Source: an uncultured Rikenellaceae bacterium (GTDB lineage Bacteria; Bacteroidota; Bacteroidia; Bacteroidales; Rikenellaceae). Taken from it: DNA of 7,091 bases. Below the pieces are notes generated by a model. The model did no database searches. It saw only the letters and a list, made by a program, of their open reading frames with translations, and was not told where the DNA came from. Location of the stretch: positions 1 through 7,091 of the forward strand of contig CAMQUV010000054.1 of the NCBI GenBank assembly GCA_947037995.1, in the 5' to 3' direction. Shown one piece after another: positions 1-4,759 of the stretch. Within the stretch, counting starts at the first letter, position 1; each line of letters opens with the position of its first letter. A program made the translations under genes and the position numbers.

Positions 1-93
1 CGCCGGTGCTAACAGCACTCGAAGCAATAGGGCGGGCGCTGGCTTCCAGGCTTCGTCTATGCCAATTGTTTATTCGTACGAAAGGAAGGTAGA
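1..93. other. GC-rich left edge, unidentified: partial gene end or structured RNA
   Basis: The first 60 bases are clearly richer in G+C than the neighbouring genes, and composition drops sharply after about position 90. On the + strand the frame beginning at base 3 stays open to a TAG at 91-93 and could be the last 29 codons of a gene; its translation (PVLTALEAIGRALASRLRL and onward) matches no family I recognise. The same stretch holds compact inverted repeats: GTGCT/AGCAC (6-10 with 14-18), CGAAGC/GCTTCG (20-25 with 50-55) and CTGG/CCAG (39-42 with 46-49), so the 3' end of a structured RNA is an alternative. It does not match my memory of tmRNA, RNase P RNA, SRP RNA or rRNA. The truncation at base 1 prevents a decision. 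Confidence 0.25.
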
Positions 94-115
94 TGTTATT
101 TCAAACTACAATAAT

Positions 116-143
116 TTTGTTTGTTCTTTTTTTACTATATTTG
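116..143 (+). promoter_or_regulatory. Bacteroidota-type promoter upstream of the RluA-family gene
   Basis: TATATTTG at 136-143 fits the TAnnTTTG -7 element of the Bacteroidota housekeeping sigma factor. A TTTG lies at 116-119, 16 bases upstream, somewhat closer than the usual 19-21. Transcription would begin near 150, leaving a leader of about 34 nt before the ATG at 184. The A/T-rich setting raises the chance of a fortuitous match. Confidence 0.5.
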
Positions 144-183
144 CAACAATATTAACTCCCCAACAGCCCTAAATACACAATAG

Positions 184-1047
184 ATGAGACCCATAGAACT
201 TAAACCACAAGAGCCAGACACACTTCTTAACTATCTTTACAATAACGTTAGAGGGAAAAGTAAAACAACTATTAAGAGTTACCTTAAAAATCGCCAGATT
301 TCCCTTAACTCTATGGTGTCCACGCAGTTCGATGACGCTGTGGGACCTGGTGATACTATCATTGTATCGTCGGAAAGGCAAAAGGAATCTATGAGACACC
401 CTATGCTCAAAATTGTTTTTGAAGATGAACACCTATTGGTTGTGAACAAGAAATCGGGGCTACTTTCCATTGCCACCGACAAACAACTTATTCGTACGGC
501 CTACAACATTGTTAGTGATTATATGAAAGCTGACGACCCTTCTGCACGTGTTTTCGTTGTGCATAGGCTCGATAGAGAGACTTCGGGATTGATGATTTTT
601 GCGAAAAATAAGAAAGTCCAAACAGACCTACAGTTCAATTGGAACGAAAATGTATTGGAGCGTAAATATTATGCTGTTTGCGAAGGTGTGCTAGCGAAAA
701 AAGAGGGCGTGATAGAGTCTTATCTCACAGAGAGTAAGTCACTTAAAGTCTATGCTACCAACAAAGAAGAGGGCAAATTGGCGCGTACTGCATTTAAAGT
801 CGTTAAATCGAATAAAGATTATTCGCTCCTTGAGCTGCAACTCGAAACAGGAAGGAAAAATCAAATCCGCGCTCACCTCGAGTATGTTGGCTACCCAATT
901 ATAGGTGACAAAAAATATGGCGCTAAAAGCAATCCGATTGGCCGAGTTGCACTCCACGCCGGAACGATTGTATTCACTCACCCCGTCACTAACGAGGAGA
1001 TGAATTTCACGACACCCGTACCTGGAGTCTTCAGTAGAATATTTTAA
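184..1047 (+). CDS. RluA-family pseudouridine synthase with N-terminal S4 domain
   Basis: This protein should isomerise specific uridines in rRNA or tRNA to pseudouridine in the cytoplasm. Residues about 12-62 look like an S4 RNA-binding domain (GKSKTTIKSYLKNRQISLNS followed by a GD turn at 56-57). The catalytic domain follows from about residue 74: the RluA signature HRLDRETSG lies at 127-135, with the catalytic aspartate at D130, YAVCEG is at 163-168, and GRKNQIRAH at 223-231 corresponds to the usual GRTHQIRVH. The length of 287 residues is normal for the family. The ATG at 184 keeps the S4 domain whole; the next Met (residue 44) would remove most of it. The target nucleotide cannot be predicted, so I give no symbol. 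The next gene starts 23 bp downstream in the same direction, so the two may be cotranscribed. Confidence 0.93.
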   Translation: MRPIELKPQEPDTLLNYLYNNVRGKSKTTIKSYLKNRQISLNSMVSTQFDDAVGPGDTIIVSSERQKESMRHPMLKIVFEDEHLLVVNKKSGLLSIATDKQLIRTAYNIVSDYMKADDPSARVFVVHRLDRETSGLMIFAKNKKVQTDLQFNWNENVLERKYYAVCEGVLAKKEGVIESYLTESKSLKVYATNKEEGKLARTAFKVVKSNKDYSLLELQLETGRKNQIRAHLEYVGYPIIGDKKYGAKSNPIGRVALHAGTIVFTHPVTNEEMNFTTPVPGVFSRIF

Positions 1048-1070
1048 TCAGACCACCCCTTTTTAATCAA

Positions 1071-1490
1071 ATGAGCACCGCTAAAATAAGGCAAATTGAT
1101 GGCAAACTGCAAATTTGGGACTCACTTCGCTCAAAATGGATTGCCTGTACACCCGAAGAAAGGGTGCGACAGTGGCTCATCGAAATGCTTAAGGAGAAAG
1201 GAATTAACCCCGCTAGAATGGCGAGTGAAGTTAAAGTCGCCGTTAATGATAGAAACCTCAGGGCGGACCTAGTTGTCTATGGTGATGACTTTAAGCCCAA
1301 AATGATATGCGAGTGCAAAGCCCCCAAAATTAAAATTGGCGACGACACGTTCTTGCAAGCCGCTATGTATAACGTAAAACTACAAGTTCCTTACCTACTT
1401 ATCACCAATGGCGAAAAACTTTATTGCGCCCAAGTAGACATACAAACGGGCGACTATAAATTCCTCGAATCAGTCCCATTTATCCCATAA
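1071..1490 (+). CDS. Stand-alone HsdR_N-type (PD-(D/E)xK fold) protein, function unknown
   Basis: The 139-residue product resembles the N-terminal nuclease domain of type I restriction subunit HsdR, in the small single-domain form often annotated in Bacteroidota. The PD-(D/E)xK core is visible: E53 in ASEVKV, D66 in RADLVVY, and E81-x-K83 in MICECKAP, which would form the Mg2+-binding active site. Further conserved-looking features are Q96 with YN at 100-101 (QAAMYN) and the strand LLITNG at 109-114. There is no SF2 helicase motor, methylase or specificity gene nearby, so this is not part of a type I restriction system here. It is probably a DNA-binding or DNA-cleaving protein, but substrate and role are unknown. 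It may be cotranscribed with the pseudouridine synthase. The confidence applies to the gene and fold, not to function. Confidence 0.88.
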   Translation: MSTAKIRQIDGKLQIWDSLRSKWIACTPEERVRQWLIEMLKEKGINPARMASEVKVAVNDRNLRADLVVYGDDFKPKMICECKAPKIKIGDDTFLQAAMYNVKLQVPYLLITNGEKLYCAQVDIQTGDYKFLESVPFIP

Positions 1491-1494
1491 ATTC

Positions 1495-1539
1495 ATTATA
1501 TCTTACCTGCAAATAAATTTGCTTAGGTGGAGATATAAT
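1495..1539 (+). other. Long hairpin just past the HsdR_N-type gene, possible 3'-end or terminator structure
   Basis: Four bases after the stop codon a long imperfect inverted repeat begins. ATTATATCT (1495-1503) pairs perfectly with AGATATAAT (1531-1539), ACCT (1505-1508) with AGGT (1525-1528), and GCAAA (1509-1513) with TTTGC (1518-1522) around a TAAA loop: 18 pairs with one small internal loop and one bulge. No run of T follows, so it is not a standard intrinsic terminator. It could protect the 3' end of the upstream transcript or weakly terminate it. Confidence 0.55.
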
Positions 1540-1612
1540 ACGAGAAGATAGACCGTCGTCATCCGTATGATTTAGGAGTTTTTTCAGTTATTTAAAAAGC
1601 TTCTGAAATAAT

Positions 1613-1644
1613 TTTGCACTTTTCAAAAAAAAACCCTACCTTTG
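1613..1644 (+). promoter_or_regulatory. Strong Bacteroidota promoter of the rplM-rpsI operon
   Basis: TTTG at 1613-1616 and TACCTTTG at 1637-1644 are separated by 20 bases, an almost ideal match to the TTTG-N(19-21)-TAnnTTTG consensus. This is the best promoter in the window and suits a highly expressed ribosomal-protein operon. The predicted start site is near 1650. The adjoining upstream stretch (about 1560-1636) is rich in A and T tracts and may act as an UP-like region. Confidence 0.85.
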
Positions 1645-1743
1645 CACTTTCGTATAATAGTATGGGTACGAGAAATGAGAGCGGAGCCCTCGGGCGAATG
1701 CACTCGAATTTAACAACAGTAATAACATAACACATTTAAACAA
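1645..1743 (+). promoter_or_regulatory. 5' leader of rplM with possible stem-loops
   Basis: About 95 nt separate the predicted transcription start from the GTG start codon of L13. Two foldable segments can be seen: CGTA/TACG (1651-1654 with 1667-1670), and a larger stem at 1677-1705 in which GAG-A-GC pairs with GC-A-CTC around an inner GCC-CTCG-GGC hairpin (1686-1695). The last 35 bases are A-rich and unstructured, typical of a Bacteroidota initiation region without Shine-Dalgarno. L13 autoregulation through a leader is established in other phyla, so this could be an equivalent; the structure rests only on manual pairing. Confidence 0.4.
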
Positions 1744-2199
1744 GTGGAGTCACTAAGCTACAAAACTCAATCTGTTAAGCCTGCAGAAGTCCAAAAAAAT
1801 TGGATTCTGATAGATGCTACAGACGCAGTAGTGGGACGTCTTGCTTCTCAAGTCGCTAAAATACTTAGAGGTAAAAACAAACCCAGCTACACACCTCACG
1901 TAGATTGCGGAGATAACGTAATTATTATCAACGCAGATAAAATTCGCCTTACAGGCAAAAAAATGAACGAAAAAGTCTACATTCGTCACACTAACTACCC
2001 TGGTGGTCAACGTTTCGCCTCGCCGGCTTCTATGCTCGCGAAAAAACCGAAATTTGTCGTTGAACACGCAGTGAAAGGTATGCTTCCTAAAAACAGACTT
2101 GGTGCGGAACTATTCCGTAACCTTAAAGTATTTGTTGGACCTGAGCATAATCACACAGCGCAAACACCTAAAACTCTTAAACTTAACGAAATCCTATAA
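1744..2199 (+). CDS. rplM: Large ribosomal subunit protein L13 (uL13)
   Basis: L13 is an early-assembling protein of the 50S subunit. The 151-residue product has the family features in order: ILIDATDAVVGRLAS at 21-35, LRGKNKPSYTPHVDCGD at 41-57, INADKIRLTGKK at 62-73, NYPGGQR at 84-90 and VKGMLPKNRLGA at 110-121. The start is GTG: the resulting N-terminus (M)ESLSYKT matches the MD-x-LSYKT beginning I know from Bacteroidota L13, no in-frame ATG lies between it and the upstream TAA at 1723-1725, and the next internal Met is residue 74. The TAA stop shares its final A with the ATG of rpsI, so the two are translationally coupled. Lysine is written nearly always AAA, giving A7 runs at 1793-1799 and 1957-1963. 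Confidence 0.98.
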   Translation: MESLSYKTQSVKPAEVQKNWILIDATDAVVGRLASQVAKILRGKNKPSYTPHVDCGDNVIIINADKIRLTGKKMNEKVYIRHTNYPGGQRFASPASMLAKKPKFVVEHAVKGMLPKNRLGAELFRNLKVFVGPEHNHTAQTPKTLKLNEIL

Positions 2200-2591
2200 T
2201 GAGCCAAGAACTAATTAACGCAGTCGGACGTAGAAAATCTGCGGTCGCTCGTGTATACCTCAAAGACGGTAGCGGACAAATTATTGTTAACGGAAAACCA
2301 ATGGAAACTTACTTTCCACTTGAAATCTTCCAATACGTAGTTAACCAACCTCTCTCAGTTACGGAAACTCTTGCAAACTTTGATATCAAAATCAACCTCG
2401 CGGGTGGTGGTGTCAAAGGTCAAGCTGAAGCTGCTAGACTCGGTATCTCAAGATGCCTTATCCAACACAATCCTGAACTTAGACCTGCCCTCAAAAAAGA
2501 AGGCTTTCTTACTAGAGACGCTAGAGTCGTTGAACGTAAAAAACCTGGACAACCTGGTGCGCGTAAGAAATTCCAATTCTCGAAACGTTAG
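2199..2591 (+). CDS. rpsI: Small ribosomal subunit protein S9 (uS9)
   Basis: S9 sits in the head of the 30S subunit and its C-terminal tail reaches the P-site tRNA. The 130-residue protein shows the conserved start AVGRRKSAVARVYLK (8-22), the GGGVKGQAEAARLGISRCL core (68-86), and the basic tail ending GARKKFQFSKR, whose last residues SKR are the conserved anticodon-loop contact. Length is normal. The ATG overlaps the rplM stop codon by one base (TAATG), the usual rplM-rpsI pair. A separate promoter and a 299-bp gap separate it from rpsB, so this transcription unit may end here, although no clear terminator follows. Confidence 0.98.
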   Translation: MSQELINAVGRRKSAVARVYLKDGSGQIIVNGKPMETYFPLEIFQYVVNQPLSVTETLANFDIKINLAGGGVKGQAEAARLGISRCLIQHNPELRPALKKEGFLTRDARVVERKKPGQPGARKKFQFSKR

Positions 2592-2685
2592 AAATTACAC
2601 GACTATTCTGGATGCAACTCCTAGTTCGTACAGAATTATTACTAAAATTAACATAATAATTAATAATGTTCTTTTGCTAATGCAA

Positions 2686-2693
2686 TACTTTTG
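2686..2693 (+). promoter_or_regulatory. Candidate -7 element for rpsB-tsf
   Basis: TACTTTTG at 2686-2693 matches TAnnTTTG and lies about 198 bp upstream of the rpsB start. A clear TTTG is not present 19-21 bases upstream; one at 2673-2676 is too close. CTTTTGC occurs twice, at 2671-2677 and 2688-2694. Transcription would start near 2700 and give a long leader. The long gap after rpsI favours an independent promoter. Confidence 0.5.
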
Positions 2694-2699
2694 CCACAG

Positions 2700-2890
2700 A
2701 ATATGTTTAATACAGTCAATATAATTTGATAACTCAAATTAATATACCGTAAAACAACTTTAGACTACCCATACAGTACTACCAAAGTTGTTGCATATAC
2801 TGCGATAAAACTATCTTAGACCACAATGTCAATCAAAATTGTGCTACTAAATAGTTGATGGAAGAGAAATTTTAAACAAATTAAATTAAA
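2700..2890 (+). promoter_or_regulatory. Structured 5' leader of rpsB, candidate S2 autoregulatory RNA
   Basis: The gap before rpsB holds two clear inverted repeats. Stem-loop 1: AACAACTTT (2753-2761) pairs perfectly with AAAGTTGTT (2784-2792) around a 22-nt loop. Stem-loop 2 is composite: AACTAT (2809-2814) with ATAGTT (2851-2856), TTAG (2816-2819) with CTAA (2847-2850), and CACAAT (2822-2827) with ATTGTG (2838-2843), giving 16 pairs around a 10-nt loop. TTAGAC occurs once by each structure (2760-2765 and 2816-2821). About 34 A-rich bases then lead to the ATG. Autogenous control of rpsB-tsf by S2 through the leader is established in E. coli; this arrangement could be the local counterpart, which is inference from position and folding. 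The first 95 bases of the gap (2592-2686) hold only weak A/T-only repeats. Confidence 0.55.
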
Positions 2891-3745
2891 ATGCCTAAAA
2901 CTGACTTTAATCTTTTACTAGATGCAGGTGTACACTTTGGTCACCTAAAACGTAAATGGAATCCTAAAATGGCCCCATACATCTTTATGGAAAAAAATGG
3001 TATTCATATCATTGACCTTCATAAAACTGCTGTTAAACTCGACGAAGCTGCCGCTGCACTTAAACAAATCTCTAAATCTGGACGCAAAGTCCTTTTCGTT
3101 GCTACGAAAAAACAAATTAAAGATGTTGTTGCTGAAAAAGCTGCCGCTATGAATATGCCTTACGTCACTGAAAGATGGGCTGGTGGTATGCTTACCAACT
3201 TCCCTACTATTCGTAAAGCGGTCAAAAAAATGACCACTATCGATAAAATGACTACTGACGGAACCTTCAATAACTTCTCTAAAAGAGAAAAACTCCAAAT
3301 CAGCAGACAAAGAGCTAAACTTGAAAAAAATCTTGGCTCGATTTCTGACCTTACTAGACTACCTGCCGCTCTTTTCGTCATTGACGTTCAAAAAGAAAGC
3401 AACGCGGTCAAAGAAGCCAAAAAACTTGGAATACCTATCTTCGCTATGGTTGATACCTGCTGTGACCCAAACCCAATTGACTATGTTATCCCTGCAAATG
3501 ATGATGCCGTTAAATCTGTTGCGGTTATCCTTGATACTGTCGCTCTTGCTATCACCGAAGGCCTTTCTGAACGTAAACTTGAAAAAGATAACGAAGAATC
3601 AGAAAAAGCTGCTTCTGAAAAAGCTGCTGTTGATAAACCTAAAACTAGAGCACGCAAAACTAAAACTGCTGATGCAGTTGAAGAATCTGCTCCCGCTGAA
3701 GTTGCTACTACTGAAGCTGCTGTTGAAGCGCCTGAAGTACAGTAA
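2891..3745 (+). CDS. rpsB: Small ribosomal subunit protein S2 (uS2) with extended acidic/basic tail
   Basis: S2 binds late to the 30S subunit, between head and platform, and is needed with S1 for initiation. The 284-residue product has S2 motifs throughout: AGVHFGHLKRKWNPKMAPYI (12-31), ATKKQ (71-75), ERWAGGMLTNF (94-104), LPAALFVIDVQKESNAVKEA (157-176), and VDTCCDPNPIDYVIPANDDA (187-206). The S2 core ends near residue 226. The remaining nearly 60 residues are a low-complexity Ala/Glu/Lys/Thr tail, making it longer than E. coli S2 (241 residues). The start is supported by the PKTDFNLLLDAGVHFGH beginning. Three A7 runs (2991-2997, 3224-3230, 3324-3330) follow from near-exclusive AAA use for lysine. 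It is paired with tsf, as in most bacteria. Confidence 0.98.
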   Translation: MPKTDFNLLLDAGVHFGHLKRKWNPKMAPYIFMEKNGIHIIDLHKTAVKLDEAAAALKQISKSGRKVLFVATKKQIKDVVAEKAAAMNMPYVTERWAGGMLTNFPTIRKAVKKMTTIDKMTTDGTFNNFSKREKLQISRQRAKLEKNLGSISDLTRLPAALFVIDVQKESNAVKEAKKLGIPIFAMVDTCCDPNPIDYVIPANDDAVKSVAVILDTVALAITEGLSERKLEKDNEESEKAASEKAAVDKPKTRARKTKTADAVEESAPAEVATTEAAVEAPEVQ

Positions 3746-3757
3746 TCATTTTATTCT

Positions 3758-3787
3758 ACAACTATAAATATTATAACTATAAATACT
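3758..3787 (+). repeat. Tandem 15-bp duplication before the tsf start codon
   Basis: ACAACTATAAATATT (3758-3772) is followed directly by ATAACTATAAATACT (3773-3787), identical at 13 of 15 positions and ending at the base before the tsf ATG. The shared core AACTATAAATA occurs twice at 15-bp spacing. The repeat makes up most of the 42-bp rpsB-tsf gap and forms the A/T-rich initiation region. No TAnnTTTG promoter motif is present, so tsf should be read from the rpsB transcript. Confidence 0.8.
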
Positions 3788-4612
3788 ATGGAATATAAAG
3801 CAAATGTTGCAGACATCGCAAAACTCCGCAAAATGACCGGAGCCGGTATGATGGACTGCAAAAAAGCTATCGAAGAAGCTACTGGTGACTTCGAAAGAGC
3901 GAAAGAAATTATCCGCGAAAAAGGTAAACTTATTGCTGCCAAAAGGTCTGATAGAACTACCTCTGAAGGTATCGTTCTTGCTAAAGTCGTTGGCACTAAA
4001 GCTTATATGCTTGCCCTTGCTTGCGAAACTGATTTCGTTGCAATCGGTGAAGATTTTACATCTACCGCTAAAGCTATCTTCGAACTTGCACTTAGCCTCG
4101 ATATTATCGATGCTGAAGCTCTTAAAAATGCTAAACTTGGTGACCATACAGTTCTTGAAACTGCTACCGAACTTTCTGGCAAAACTGGCGAGAAAATCGA
4201 AATCACTGGATATGCTCGTATCGAAGCTGCAGTTTGCGCCTCTTATGTGCATATGAACAATAAACTTGGTACTCTTGTTGGTTTCAACAAAGAAATCGAT
4301 GCTACTGTTGCTCACGATGTTGCGATGCAAGCTGCCGCTATGGCACCTGTATCTATCTCGAGAGAAGATTGTCCTGCCGAAATTCTTGAACAAGAATATA
4401 AAATCGGTATGGAACAAGCTAAACTTGATGGCAAACCAGAAGCTATGCTTGAACGTATCGCTGAAGGTAAAGTTGGTAAATTCCTTAAAGAAAATACTCT
4501 GCTTAACCAACCACTTGTTAAAGATAATAAACTTACTGTTGAACAATATATCCACAATGCGGATAAAGATGCTACAGTTACTATCTATAAAAGATTCTCA
4601 CTTAACGACTAA
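3788..4612 (+). CDS. tsf: Translation elongation factor Ts
   Basis: EF-Ts is the cytoplasmic nucleotide-exchange factor that releases GDP from EF-Tu. The N-terminal UBA-like region carries signature 1, LRKMTGAGMMDCKKAIEEA (13-31). The EF-Tu-contacting core has ACETDFVAIGEDF (78-90), in which TDFV (81-84) is the conserved motif that disturbs the EF-Tu Mg2+ site. The second half of the core contains YVHMNNKLGTLVGF (153-166), and LLNQPLVKD (238-246) is the usual C-terminal motif. At 274 residues the length is normal for the two-subdomain type. It lies 42 bp behind rpsB and ends before a run of three hairpins closing the unit. Codon choice is strongly biased toward AAA, GAA and CTT, like the ribosomal genes, as expected for an abundant protein. 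Confidence 0.98.
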   Translation: MEYKANVADIAKLRKMTGAGMMDCKKAIEEATGDFERAKEIIREKGKLIAAKRSDRTTSEGIVLAKVVGTKAYMLALACETDFVAIGEDFTSTAKAIFELALSLDIIDAEALKNAKLGDHTVLETATELSGKTGEKIEITGYARIEAAVCASYVHMNNKLGTLVGFNKEIDATVAHDVAMQAAAMAPVSISREDCPAEILEQEYKIGMEQAKLDGKPEAMLERIAEGKVGKFLKENTLLNQPLVKDNKLTVEQYIHNADKDATVTIYKRFSLND

Positions 4613-4653
4613 TCAACTTTTATTGATTTACTCGTAATAAGTTTATCTTATTA
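4611..4653 (+). other. Two A/T-rich hairpins between tsf and its main terminator
   Basis: AATCAA (4611-4616, overlapping the tsf stop) pairs with TTGATT (4623-4628) across a 6-nt loop. TAATAAG (4635-4641) pairs with CTTATTA (4647-4653) across a 5-nt loop and is followed by a T-rich stretch. Both are short and weak, but they sit directly ahead of the strong terminator and may form a 3'-end cluster that slows exonucleases or gives partial termination. Confidence 0.4.
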
Positions 4654-4664
4654 TATTTTATTGC

Positions 4665-4714
4665 ACAACACGACATTTAATCCCCATAGGGTATGTCGTG
4701 TTGTCTTTTTTTTT
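4665..4714 (+). terminator. Intrinsic terminator of the rpsB-tsf unit
   Basis: A perfect 12-bp stem (ACAACACGACAT at 4665-4676, ATGTCGTGTTGT at 4693-4704) closes a 16-nt loop that itself contains CCC/GGG. One C and then nine T (4706-4714) follow directly. This is a textbook Rho-independent terminator, about 50 bp past the tsf stop. It separates the translation genes from the reductase-transporter operon. Confidence 0.95.
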
Positions 4715-4716
4715 GC

Positions 4717-4724
4717 TATTTTTG
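4717..4724 (+). promoter_or_regulatory. -7 element for the reductase-transporter operon
   Basis: TATTTTTG at 4717-4724 fits TAnnTTTG and begins two bases after the terminator T-run. No good -33 TTTG is present at the usual distance, where the terminator stem lies; TTG at 4701-4703 is the nearest. The transcript would begin near 4731, giving a leader of about 30 nt. I see no recognisable Zur, Fur or MntR palindrome around it. Confidence 0.55.
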
Positions 4725-4759
4725 TAAACCAATCTATATATCCAAAATGTTAAATTTAT

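Noticed and set aside
2..172. A 57-codon open frame at the left edge ending with TAA at 170-172
   Set aside because: Its second half runs through the A/T-rich promoter region of the pseudouridine synthase gene, where composition is clearly non-coding.
1071..1490. Remnant of a type I restriction-modification system
   Set aside because: Only the HsdR_N-like domain is present, as a complete small protein with its own start and stop. No hsdM, hsdS or helicase fragments are nearby, so it is not a decayed hsdR.
1582..1608. TTTCAG/CTGAAA inverted repeat before the rplM promoter as an operator
   Set aside because: Only six pairs over a 15-nt A/T-rich loop, with an equally good alternative pairing (TTATTT/AAATAA). 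No known operator matches it.
2634..2670. A/T-only inverted repeats after rpsI as an intrinsic terminator
   Set aside because: AATTATTA/TAATAATT (2634-2641/2654-2661) and AACAT/ATGTT (2650-2654/2666-2670) compete with each other, contain almost no G-C pairs, and lack a proper T-run. They are weak compared with the tsf terminator and could be chance.
2371..2724. A + strand frame running out of rpsI into the intergenic gap
   Set aside because: It overlaps rpsI in another frame, its translation is low-complexity without family features, and the part beyond rpsI is A/T-rich non-coding sequence.
3321..3767. A Leu/Lys-rich + strand frame inside rpsB
   Set aside because: It is a frame-shifted shadow of the rpsB tail; the repetitive Leu and Lys arise from CTT/AAA codon bias.
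3746..4555. A 269-codon open frame on the minus strand
   Set aside because: It lies antisense to tsf. Its Phe/Ser-rich translation is what AAA and GCT-type codons give when read backwards, and it has no recognisable motif, while tsf on the + strand is certain.
4725..4759. A Zur, Fur or MntR operator in the short leader of the metal-transport operon
   Set aside because: No palindrome resembling the known boxes of these regulators is visible; the stretch is simply A/T-rich.
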